64,000 bases of DNA from CAYNFR01 sp964396595 (GTDB taxonomy: Bacteria; Bacteroidota; Bacteroidia; Chitinophagales; Saprospiraceae). This document shows, piece by piece, positions 43,824 through 52,331 of this stretch (positions within the stretch are counted from its first letter, which is position 1; each line of letters starts with the position of its first letter). The stretch lies in the NCBI GenBank assembly GCA_964396595.1, contig CAYNFR010000001.1, positions 1 to 64,000 on the forward strand, written 5' to 3'. Both the position numbers and the translations under genes were made by a program. The notes below the pieces were generated by a model. It was not told the origin of the DNA and ran no database searches. It saw only the letters and a program-made list of their open reading frames with translations.

Positions 43824-44780
43824 ATGAAAACCACTGTAACGGAAGTGCATAAAGATATTCCCGGCAATCCCAGTACGGCAAAGTCAAGTACCCTAAAACT
43901 CAACGACCGCTCTAATGGGATGCCATTGAGAGTGATGTCAGAGGGAGATTGGGCATTCTGGATGCAAAATGGGTATATCGTCATTAAGCAAGCCGTATCA
44001 AGACAGCGTGCCGCTGAGACAGCCGCATTTTTGTGGGAGTATGAAGACAAAGATCCGCTTAACCCAAATACTTGGTACTCGGCACCGCGCGCTGAGATAC
44101 AAATGAAAGAACTCGCGGGCACGGGCATGGTCGAAGTATATAATAATCAGGCACTCTGGAATAACCGCCAAGAACCACGCATCTATGATGCCTTCGTTGA
44201 TATCTGGGGTACAGAAAAACTATGGGTCACGATAGACCGTGCTAACCTCAACTTCCCCATCAGACCGGGATTTGACTATAAGGCATTTATACATTGGGAT
44301 TATGATCCCGAGACACGCCCTGTGAATGTTCAGGGGGTACTTGCTCTGGCTGATCAGACAGATGAGAATATGGGTGGGTTTCAGTGTATCCCTTGGCTAT
44401 TCCGAAACTACGACGAATGGAAAAAAACACAAGCTGCTGATAGACATCGCTTCCAACCTGACATTAGCGGACTCGAAGATAAAATCGTGAAAGTAAAGCT
44501 CGAAGCAGGGGATCTACTGATCTTTAACAGCCTTCAGCCACATGGCATTCGCGCCAATCGATCTGTCGACAAGGTGAGAATAGCACAGTACATCTCTATG
44601 ATGCCCGCCCAAGAAGACAATGAAGAACTGCGCACATGGAGGATAAACTCATGTAAAAATAGAATAGCCCCATCCGGCTACGCTTTCCCTGGTGATCCGC
44701 GCAACTGGGAACAAACAAAATACCCCACGGCGACCTTATCGCCTCTAGGTAGAAAACTATTAGGGCAAGATAATTGGTAA
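43824..44780 (+). CDS. Phytanoyl-CoA dioxygenase (PhyH) family Fe(II)/2-oxoglutarate enzyme
   Basis: 318 residues with the double-stranded beta-helix iron triad: His157 and Asp159 in IHWDYDP and a distal His in QPHGIRANR (about 239), with Arg that would bind 2-oxoglutarate. The N-terminal GDWAFWMQNGYIVIKQAVS matches PhyH proteins. These hydroxylate diverse small molecules, often in secondary metabolism. It is followed after 6 bp by an SDR oxidoreductase, so the two probably act in sequence on one substrate, hydroxylation then oxidation or reduction. The substrate is unknown. Confidence 0.85.
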   Translation: MKTTVTEVHKDIPGNPSTAKSSTLKLNDRSNGMPLRVMSEGDWAFWMQNGYIVIKQAVSRQRAAETAAFLWEYEDKDPLNPNTWYSAPRAEIQMKELAGTGMVEVYNNQALWNNRQEPRIYDAFVDIWGTEKLWVTIDRANLNFPIRPGFDYKAFIHWDYDPETRPVNVQGVLALADQTDENMGGFQCIPWLFRNYDEWKKTQAADRHRFQPDISGLEDKIVKVKLEAGDLLIFNSLQPHGIRANRSVDKVRIAQYISMMPAQEDNEELRTWRINSCKNRIAPSGYAFPGDPRNWEQTKYPTATLSPLGRKLLGQDNW

Positions 44781-44786
44781 GTATTT

Positions 44787-45581
44787 ATGGATCTGCTGTT
44801 AAAGGGAAAAACTGCTTTTATTTCAGGATCGACTGAGGGTATCGGGCTAGGTATCGCACGACGACTTGCCGCTGAAGGAGTTGATCTAATCATCAATGGT
44901 CGGAATAAGATAAAACTTGATAAAGTTGTGGCCTCATTGGTAAGAGATTTTCCCGATAGAAAAATACAAGGAGAAGTTTGTGATTTTGCAGATACTCGTT
45001 CAGTGAATGAATTATTGTCGCGTCTATCTGCGGTGGATATACTGATCAATAATGTCGGGGTTTACACCTCAGAGTCCTTTTTTGAATCTAAAGATGAAGA
45101 TTGGTATCGATTGATAGAGCTTAATGTCATGAGCGGTGTCAGACTCAGTCGCGCATGGATGCCGGGTATGTTAGAAAAAAACTGGGGTCGAATACTGTTC
45201 ATATCCAGCGAATGCGCCTCTATTGTACCACCGGATCTACTCTCCTATAGCGCTACCAAAATGATGACCCATGCCTTAGCCAAAGGTCTCGCTCAACTGA
45301 CTAAAGGCACAGGTGTTACTGTCAATGTCATGATGCCCGGCTCTACAATGACTGAAGGTGCCAGAAAATTCCTCGATACTTCTGCCGAAAACATGGGTAT
45401 TAATCGAGAAGCCGTCATCGCTCAATTTTTTAGTGATGTGCGACCCGGCTCCTTGCTTCAACGATTTGCGGATGTGGACGAGGTGGCAGCTATGGCTTGC
45501 TTTCTGTGCAGCCCACTATCTGCTGCGACCAATGGTGCGGATATCCGTGTAGATGGTGGCACGGCCTGTAGTATTTTATGA
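44787..45581 (+). CDS. SDR-family NAD(P)-dependent oxidoreductase
   Basis: 264 residues, a classical short-chain dehydrogenase: cofactor loop GSTEGIGLGIA, NNVG motif, catalytic Ser in ISSECAS and Tyr-x-x-x-Lys in YSATKMM. It ends DGGTACS, family typical. It lies 6 bp after the PhyH dioxygenase gene, and its stop is 1 bp from the convergent moaE stop. Substrate unknown. Confidence 0.92.
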   Translation: MDLLLKGKTAFISGSTEGIGLGIARRLAAEGVDLIINGRNKIKLDKVVASLVRDFPDRKIQGEVCDFADTRSVNELLSRLSAVDILINNVGVYTSESFFESKDEDWYRLIELNVMSGVRLSRAWMPGMLEKNWGRILFISSECASIVPPDLLSYSATKMMTHALAKGLAQLTKGTGVTVNVMMPGSTMTEGARKFLDTSAENMGINREAVIAQFFSDVRPGSLLQRFADVDEVAAMACFLCSPLSAATNGADIRVDGGTACSIL

Positions 45582-45582
45582 T

Positions 45583-45999
45583 TTATGGATGGGCTGACAC
45601 CCAAATTTCCCCATCTTCAAAAACCTCCTTTTTCCATATCGGAACGGTTTTTTTGAGTTGGTCAATAGCATATTCGCACGCTTCAAATGCCACTCCCCGA
45701 TGCGCTGCTCCGACAATGATCACCACAGGCGTCTCGCCTATCGCAAGTTCCCCTTTGCGATGACTTATAACGATACTATCGATAGCCCATGTAGAGAGAC
45801 ATGTATCCGCTATTTTATGCATTTCCTTAATAGCCATCACATCGTAAGATTCGAAAATGAGCTTCGTCACTGACTTGCCCCCTGTGTGATTACGTACTGT
45901 CCCGATAAAACTCACTATACCCCCTACACGCGGTGACATCACTAGTGATAAAAGCACCTGATGGTCGATAGGTGTATCTGTGAGTTGAATATGTTTCAT
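45583..45999 (-). CDS. moaE: Molybdopterin synthase catalytic subunit MoaE
   Basis: 138 residues. GGIVSFIGTVRNHTGGKSV, then the conserved FESYDVMAIKEM, HRKGELAIGE, VGAAHRGVAF and the C-terminal KKTVPIWKKEVFEDGEIWV with the catalytic lysines. MoaE joins MoaD-thiocarboxylate sulfur to precursor Z to make molybdopterin. It follows moaD by 13 bp in the same direction. Other moa genes are elsewhere. Confidence 0.97.
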   Translation of the reverse strand: MKHIQLTDTPIDHQVLLSLVMSPRVGGIVSFIGTVRNHTGGKSVTKLIFESYDVMAIKEMHKIADTCLSTWAIDSIVISHRKGELAIGETPVVIIVGAAHRGVAFEACEYAIDQLKKTVPIWKKEVFEDGEIWVSAHP

Positions 46000-46012
46000 G
46001 GTGATGTTTACC

Positions 46013-46258
46013 CTACCCCCCGCTCACCGGTGGGATCAGTACAAGCTCTTTATCTGATGATATAATATAATCGTCCAGTTGATATTCTTCATCGATTGCT
46101 ATGGCTAAAGAATTCAAAGCTGCTAGTGCAGGGTATCTTTTAAATAGATGATGGCGCAAGTCTCCTACATTGATATTATCGGGCTCGATATCAATATATG
46201 CATCTGGAATTATCTCCTTGCATATACCGAAGGAAGTCAATCTTAATCTCATACGCAT
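46013..46258 (-). CDS. moaD: Molybdopterin synthase sulfur carrier subunit MoaD
   Basis: 81 residues, a ubiquitin-like fold ending in the essential GG (LIPPVSGG). The C-terminal Gly is activated and thiocarboxylated to donate sulfur to the pterin. The AIDEEY and DKELVLIPPVSGG segments fit MoaD. It lies 21 bp after the glycosyltransferase gene and 13 bp before moaE. Confidence 0.93.
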   Translation of the reverse strand: MRMRLRLTSFGICKEIIPDAYIDIEPDNINVGDLRHHLFKRYPALAALNSLAIAIDEEYQLDDYIISSDKELVLIPPVSGG

Positions 46259-46279
46259 TGGTCTATATTATGTGTAAAA

Positions 46280-47266
46280 CTACAACGATCTCAACGCATT
46301 TCGAAATACTTCTGCATGCATATGGGCTGATTTCTCCCACGTAAATTGACGTGCTCGTTCCCGCCCTTTTACACTGTAGTGTTGGCGTAAGCCATTGTCT
46401 TGATCCATTTGACGCATAGCATCCGTTAATGAATCAATATCTGTAGGATCGATTAACAGAGCTGCATCGTCGGCTACCTCTGCGGTTCCGGTATGAACAG
46501 AGGTGATTACAGGACATCCACATGACATGGCTTCTAAAATGGGTAGTCCAAAACTCTCATGTAGTGTGGGAAAAACGAAACACTGGGCTTGCTGAAATAA
46601 AATGCTGAGCTCTTCTGTTCTGACACCTTCCGTATGGAGGAAAATATTGGAGTCTTCGACGACTTTATCAAATCCGGGTAAATGCAATCGCAACGAAGAA
46701 CTGGTTTTTAATCTCCTGAAAGCTTTAATCAACTGGTCAATATTCTTAACCTGCTGATACTGGGACATTGATAAAAACTCTCTCTTGCGGACGATAGATG
46801 GATCATACTTAAAAGTCTCATGATCCACCCCATGATAAATCCTACTAAACAAATGATGGTCAATGTCATACACAGAGGATATCTGACTCACCGCGAGATC
46901 CGAGACGGTTATGAGCTTCTTGATCCTATGCTTGAATACCTGCCATCGCTGAATCAGTTGTTTTTTACCTTCTGCCAACTGCTGTTTTTGCTCCTCACTC
47001 AGATCAGGCTCTTGATAGACAAAAGGGCGAACTCCGTGCACAGTCACTACAATTGACTCCGGTCTATCATCCCAAAACGCCTCCGGAAACCACAATCCGG
47101 ATAAAAATGGATGCCACAACAGATCACAAGCTAGCTCATCAATTTGAGACGCATCTTCAAAGTATAATACCTCTGTTCCCGCTGCCATTAAATGTTTAAT
47201 GACATTAGTAGCATAAGTCTGAAAGCTAAAAGGCAAATGCGGAGGATAAAAAACACCTAACCTCAT
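46280..47266 (-). CDS. GT4-family glycosyltransferase
   Basis: 328 residues with two Rossmann domains. The N-terminal HGVRPF and the C-terminal ESFGLPILEAMSCGCPVITS plus DPTDIDSL are typical of family GT4 nucleotide-sugar transferases. The donor-binding Glu pair is in LHESFGLPILE. It precedes moaD by 21 bp but has no evident link to molybdopterin. No glycan cluster flanks it, so donor and acceptor are unknown. Confidence 0.88.
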   Translation of the reverse strand: MRLGVFYPPHLPFSFQTYATNVIKHLMAAGTEVLYFEDASQIDELACDLLWHPFLSGLWFPEAFWDDRPESIVVTVHGVRPFVYQEPDLSEEQKQQLAEGKKQLIQRWQVFKHRIKKLITVSDLAVSQISSVYDIDHHLFSRIYHGVDHETFKYDPSIVRKREFLSMSQYQQVKNIDQLIKAFRRLKTSSSLRLHLPGFDKVVEDSNIFLHTEGVRTEELSILFQQAQCFVFPTLHESFGLPILEAMSCGCPVITSVHTGTAEVADDAALLIDPTDIDSLTDAMRQMDQDNGLRQHYSVKGRERARQFTWEKSAHMHAEVFRNALRSL

Positions 47267-47312
47267 GAATTGATATTATACTTGTCATCATTTACACGGC
47301 TGATGACTGATT

Positions 47313-48203
47313 ATGCAGCAAGATAACAAATACCCTCTTTCCCCGTCCGATCATACATTGATCTTACACATCGGTCTTCCTAAATGTGGGTCTTCTGCTA
47401 TTCAGACTACAAGCTATCGCAATAGATCTACCCTCATTAATTGTGGGACAAATTACCCTAGTCTTGGTATCATAGAAGACGATTACGGCCCAAATCACCG
47501 CCGTCTCACCCAGACTTTAATGACAAACATCGAGGAATCCCGACATTTAATTCTTGATTGGATAGGTGATTCTGTAGCACTCGGATGTCATCAGACTTTT
47601 ATCTCACATGAAGGTATGACAAATCATTACCATGATATCCGCTATAATTTATTAACTCTTTTAGCAGAATTAAGTCGAACCATGTGGGTCAAGATCGTGT
47701 TGGTTTACCGTGATCTAGAGGAGTTCTTTTACGCTTATTATAAGCAGAATATCCTTAATCCACCGATCAATGATGCATTGGGCTATGGCTCCAGTCTGAT
47801 ACCGAAAGAATTTTTTTTATTGGACAGAGTCCAATATTTACTCAATATAGGACATCTCGTCACAGATCTGAGACAAGAATGCCCAATACTAAACATTGAG
47901 GTCATACATTACGATAAAGAGACACTTGTAGAAAATATTTTTCAAAGTCTTGGGATTGAAACATTTCGCTATGAGTCCGCAGAATTTAATCCATCCCTAC
48001 ATGATTATATAATTGAACAAGTCAGGGTCGAAAATGATGGCTTAAAACAAGATCTTGGTTTGAGAGCTGAACGCATGGACATCTTAAAGTCACTCATTGA
48101 TAACCGGAATCTATTCAGCTTTTACGATCTCACACTTCAAGCTCCTCTGCACTCATTACATATTCAGAATCTTGAGATCCTTGCACCATACTTCCGTCAT
48201 TGA
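47313..48203 (+). CDS. Sulfotransferase-like P-loop protein
   Basis: 296 residues. Near the N-terminus HIGLPKCGSSAIQ (about 21-33) matches the 5'-phosphosulfate-binding loop of PAPS-dependent sulfotransferases. A downstream region (VKIVLVYRDLEEFFYAYY) matches the 3'-phosphate-binding strand-helix with its Arg. It may sulfate a glycan or small molecule; the acceptor is unknown. It is divergent from the GT4 gene and ends just before a perfect bidirectional terminator. Confidence 0.75.
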   Translation: MQQDNKYPLSPSDHTLILHIGLPKCGSSAIQTTSYRNRSTLINCGTNYPSLGIIEDDYGPNHRRLTQTLMTNIEESRHLILDWIGDSVALGCHQTFISHEGMTNHYHDIRYNLLTLLAELSRTMWVKIVLVYRDLEEFFYAYYKQNILNPPINDALGYGSSLIPKEFFLLDRVQYLLNIGHLVTDLRQECPILNIEVIHYDKETLVENIFQSLGIETFRYESAEFNPSLHDYIIEQVRVENDGLKQDLGLRAERMDILKSLIDNRNLFSFYDLTLQAPLHSLHIQNLEILAPYFRH

Positions 48204-48229
48204 TTTACTCATTGACGTATACCAAAAAA

Positions 48230-48259
48230 ATAGAGGGGTATCCGAAGACACCCCTCTAT
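48230..48259. terminator. Perfect bidirectional terminator
   Basis: ATAGAGGGGT (48230-48239) pairs perfectly with ACCCCTCTAT (48250-48259) around ATCCGAAGAC, with AAAAAAA upstream (TTTTTTT on the minus strand). It separates two convergent genes and would end both transcripts. Confidence 0.8.
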
Positions 48260-48282
48260 ATGATGATTGTTCTTTAAGTTAA

Positions 48283-51200
48283 TTACTCAATCTTAACTAT
48301 TCGCTTAGTAATTAAGTCGTCAGCGAGCTGGATACGAACGAAATATACACCTGTCGGCACACTGTTCATTCTACCTTCATTGTTGATCTCTAATTGGACA
48401 AGACCATTCTGATCCTTCAGTGCATAATTGTGTATCAACCTACCCGCTTGGTCAAGAATACTCACAGAGATATCCTGTGGTGTATTCACGCGTAATGACA
48501 TTATCGTCGTGTTAGTGAATGGATTAGGATGGATAGATATACTTCCTTCATCTATTGATGCTTCCGTATACATCTCATTGATATCCATTCTTTCGAATGC
48601 ATCATTATAAGCCTCTGATTGAAGGCGAGAATTAATCACTCTCAATCTATCATTTCTATCTGCCGTTATCGTGAATAATATATCACCCTTACTGACTTCG
48701 ATCGGTATGATACTATTCCAACTGAGCAGAAGCTCGTCATTGATCATATTATAGTTGTCTTTACTCAGACTGATCGACCCCGGATTAACAGAAAGTGCTT
48801 GCTCAAGCAATCCTTCCATATTTAATTGTAATCCAGTAAGGGAAACATCTGAAAGTGCCTTAAATACATACCTTATTGTATTTCCTGAAGAACGCTGCTT
48901 AATAATCTCGATATTAAGACGTTGTGCAGATCTCACTTTGGCTCCGCCGGCTACGCGATTGTCTCCGTTAATATCACCGACTTTGATACCGATAAAGTCC
49001 GCTTGATTGATGAGTGGCTTCTCAGTCTGCACCATTAGATAGTTTTCGTAATGTAAGGGAGACTCTAGCTGTGCAAAGTCTATTCTCGCTGGCAAGAATA
49101 CCCATGAATCATTATTCGTAAAGCGGTCTGTAATACCTAACAAAGCTCTTCTCAGCTCCACGATATCTGCGGTTGTAATCGACTTAGAACCATTTACATC
49201 CGCCGCTATCAAATCATAAGGTGATTGAAGTGACCTTATTCCGAGTACATGCTGCTGGATAAGAATCAAATCAAGCGTCGAAATACCATCTAAGAGATCA
49301 TCAGTCTTCTTAGGCGTGATCATGTACTCTCTGTCCCTATTCAAATCACCAAAGGCATAAGTTCCTTTCGTATTGGAAGTGGTGGTTTTAGTCATATGCT
49401 CAGCTGCTAGCGCCACCACGACATTGGCAATACTATTGCGCGAATGTGTTATGATATTGCCGTAAATCGCGCTTGCCGATGTATTCAATATATGGCGTCC
49501 TTCATCTTCTATACAACAGCAGTTGAATATCTCCACCTCACCGATATTACTCTTAAAGTTCAATGGATCGTTCGTGAATGATGAATCAAAATCAATAAAG
49601 ATATCTGTGGCGCCGTTAGTCAAGCGATCATTACCGGCAGCATTAACACCCTCTAGGCCATATATATCGCATCTTCCCGGATCTGCAACTATGTCACCAC
49701 AGTTCATCGTTGCCCATATTAATCCATCACAAGTCAAATCAACAATATTGTTAGCCTCAGTGGCGCCGTAACTTACGCCTCCTGCTGCGGAGGAACCACG
49801 TATGATACCGTCCTCTTGTCTAGGCGCAGTGTCATCATTGATTCCGAGGAAGATTCGTTTTCCAAATTGCCATTGACCACCTATCAGTTCATACTCAAAT
49901 ACACGCGACTTATGGTCATCACCTCGCTCAGCAAGTAACAGTTTGTCGCATGTAGAATTAAATGCAAGGTCAGTAAACTTTTTCTGACGTCCTATTTGTA
50001 CGGTAAAAAGCAACTCCTCTTGCCCATCATTTTCGACAAACTTACCATCGCGGTCAATGGTTACTTGATATATTTGTTTAGGCCTATTCGTAAGGTTGTC
50101 TACTCCTGGTCCCGCGTTTTCACGAGCAAAAATAACCTTTACCGGTCTGTCACAGTTCATTACCTGAATACCCCAGATACGCTCCGTACTATCAACTAGA
50201 CCTCTACCGCTGACAGCGTGATTATATGGTGTGAATGGATCGAAGATATCCGTGATTAAGCCGGTTTTATTGTTAATACTATATATCCGACCGTCTTCCA
50301 GATTTGTGGTAAATACGTGATCAGACACCTTGTCATAAGCCACATTGCCTAGACCATTTCCAGTCCTAGGGCGATCTAATAGCTCCTCTATAGTGACTAC
50401 ATTGCACTCCCTGGTGTTACCGGTATTGGGAATGCGATTTGTGCCGATGATTTGTGCATTCGTCGGAAATACGTTACCCGGCAGGGCGATGGTGTCAGTG
50501 ACTACGAATGGCGTAGCCACTATATTGGCGGCAACACTATCAAAGTTTGATTTATAAATACCCCCTGGACCGGCAGGGCCTGAACAACTCGGTGGCGGGA
50601 AACCGACAGATACAAATTGTCTAAAGTCATATGCATATATGTCAGATGCCGCCAAGAAAATTTCTCCGGCTCTGGGATTAATCGCAATACCATATACCAT
50701 ACCTATTGCCCCCAGTGTCCATGCCTGCGGACTAATCATTTTTACTGGCGTAGCTGTGGGGCTAAAAGGCTTAGTCCAATTATCTCCTCGAGGAGCCGTA
50801 GAGTTGCGACGCACATCTATTATACTGGCTATCGGATCACCTGAACGTGCAGCTGAACAAGTTACGACAGCATATCCACACCATGGGTTTACATCTACAT
50901 CACAAATATCACCTGGACACTCTCCTGTATTATCATCTATAGACAATGGAACTTCACAAAAAGTCACATTGCCACATGCATCTCGTGCATAGACCCGCAC
51001 ATTGCGCGTGAATCCTTCGTCACTAAAAAATGTCATATTGGGTTGCAGACCCTCCGGGTCAAATGAAAAAACGATCCCATCTGAACCTCCGGTGCCATTC
51101 GGATTATTAGAAGCTTTGTAGATAAAATCTTCTGCCCACAGCTCTACCATACATGCTCCAGGCATAAAGGCAGTATTTAATCCTACACAGAAAATACTGG

Positions 51201-51324
51201 GAGGTATGCTGTCATTAGCACAATTGGGCGTCTGAGCTTCTACACTCTTGATTAGCGCGAGTGATGCGACGAGCATCAAGGCCATGCGATAAGTAAAAAT
51301 CTTACGTAAAGTAGTTTTCATCAT
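48283..51324 (-). CDS. Secreted T9SS-exported protein with dockerin-like repeats
   Basis: About 1013 residues from the ATG at 51324, chosen because it opens into MMKTTLRKIFTYRMALMLVA, a signal peptide ending SVEAQ; a longer frame adds 17 residues. The N-terminal ~110 residues are Cys-containing. The middle (about 180-640) has repeated beta-strand units with a propeller-like pattern. A carboxypeptidase-regulatory-like segment follows (about 645-700), then EF-hand/dockerin-like repeats (DVNGSKSITTADIVELRRAL and GDINGDNRV). The C-terminal ~75 residues are a type IX sorting domain (HPNPFTNTTIMSL to KRIVKIE). It is exported to the surface or released. Confidence 0.85.
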   Translation of the reverse strand: MMKTTLRKIFTYRMALMLVASLALIKSVEAQTPNCANDSIPPSIFCVGLNTAFMPGACMVELWAEDFIYKASNNPNGTGGSDGIVFSFDPEGLQPNMTFFSDEGFTRNVRVYARDACGNVTFCEVPLSIDDNTGECPGDICDVDVNPWCGYAVVTCSAARSGDPIASIIDVRRNSTAPRGDNWTKPFSPTATPVKMISPQAWTLGAIGMVYGIAINPRAGEIFLAASDIYAYDFRQFVSVGFPPPSCSGPAGPGGIYKSNFDSVAANIVATPFVVTDTIALPGNVFPTNAQIIGTNRIPNTGNTRECNVVTIEELLDRPRTGNGLGNVAYDKVSDHVFTTNLEDGRIYSINNKTGLITDIFDPFTPYNHAVSGRGLVDSTERIWGIQVMNCDRPVKVIFARENAGPGVDNLTNRPKQIYQVTIDRDGKFVENDGQEELLFTVQIGRQKKFTDLAFNSTCDKLLLAERGDDHKSRVFEYELIGGQWQFGKRIFLGINDDTAPRQEDGIIRGSSAAGGVSYGATEANNIVDLTCDGLIWATMNCGDIVADPGRCDIYGLEGVNAAGNDRLTNGATDIFIDFDSSFTNDPLNFKSNIGEVEIFNCCCIEDEGRHILNTSASAIYGNIITHSRNSIANVVVALAAEHMTKTTTSNTKGTYAFGDLNRDREYMITPKKTDDLLDGISTLDLILIQQHVLGIRSLQSPYDLIAADVNGSKSITTADIVELRRALLGITDRFTNNDSWVFLPARIDFAQLESPLHYENYLMVQTEKPLINQADFIGIKVGDINGDNRVAGGAKVRSAQRLNIEIIKQRSSGNTIRYVFKALSDVSLTGLQLNMEGLLEQALSVNPGSISLSKDNYNMINDELLLSWNSIIPIEVSKGDILFTITADRNDRLRVINSRLQSEAYNDAFERMDINEMYTEASIDEGSISIHPNPFTNTTIMSLRVNTPQDISVSILDQAGRLIHNYALKDQNGLVQLEINNEGRMNSVPTGVYFVRIQLADDLITKRIVKIE

Positions 51325-51518
51325 TACTCGAATTAATGTTTGTCTATTATGTAAATGAACCTGTGGCACAGCCACAATTATTCTTCCTCTCAGGACGGAA
51401 ATGATAAAGCTACTGTCAGAATGGGATGTATAGAGAGCAAATATATTACGATAATTTGTAATATATAACTATTTGATTAATAATTTATCACATATTATTT
51501 TAAATTATAATATGTTTT

Positions 51519-52208
51519 TTAATATATCTTACCGGATATTAGGTCTTTATGCTTGACCTTGAGCTCAGGATCGCATACGATCTGCGTAATACACAAAGTT
51601 CTCAACTTATCATGTCGGTACATATGCAATGCTTGGCTCTGCGGTAGCGGGAATTTGTCGTGGTGGATTTGCCAAACAAGTTCCTCACACCACAAATTCG
51701 AAGGAAAATCACTTAATCGTGACAAGAAATAGGCTTCTCTCTCCTTAATCACGGTGTCATCATAGAGGGTACTACTGCTCCAACACCATGGGCTACTCAT
51801 ATCTAATAGCTTAACATATTTCTCAAAGCCATCCCATCTTAACTCTATTAGTTGTTCGGTTTCCTTAAGAATCATGGTAAAAGGTTCAATACCTACAAAG
51901 TCAAATTCCTCAATAAAGCAGTATGCATTTGTATATTCAAAAAACTCCAATAACATGACGCCTCTACTTAATCTATAACTCGACTTTCTTTCATGAGCTG
52001 CAAATGCCCCATTGAGCAAGACAGCCATTCGCTTATTTCCTGAGACTGCTATCCAAGTACCTCCAGCCGTATCTTTCGGAAAAACCACTTGTGTCTTAGC
52101 AATTTCCATTCGCTCGATCCGCAAACTCCTCCTAGTCGGATCTTCATCTCTATTAGATGTAACAATCCATGATGACCGACCTATTGGCAGATAACTCACA
52201 AAACACAC
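51519..52208 (-). CDS. NRDE-family (TANGO2-like) protein
   Basis: 229 residues. The MC start followed by TSNRDEDPTRRS is the NRDE motif; the N-terminal Cys is conserved for this Ntn-hydrolase-like fold and would become residue 1 after Met removal. GGTWIAVSGNKRMAVLLNG follows as in the family. TANGO2-type proteins have been linked to heme or lipid handling, but the bacterial role is not known. It stands alone. Confidence 0.9.
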   Translation of the reverse strand: MCFVSYLPIGRSSWIVTSNRDEDPTRRSLRIERMEIAKTQVVFPKDTAGGTWIAVSGNKRMAVLLNGAFAAHERKSSYRLSRGVMLLEFFEYTNAYCFIEEFDFVGIEPFTMILKETEQLIELRWDGFEKYVKLLDMSSPWCWSSSTLYDDTVIKEREAYFLSRLSDFPSNLWCEELVWQIHHDKFPLPQSQALHMYRHDKLRTLCITQIVCDPELKVKHKDLISGKIY

Positions 52209-52331
52209 GGCAGTAAAGATTAGAACACAAAGATATGAAGCTATGGCAAAGAAGAATTATTCGAATAAGATCAAGTTTTATTCTGATGAAATGATCAGAC
52301 AAGCTTATTTTTGGCAAGGCCAAAATCCCGC

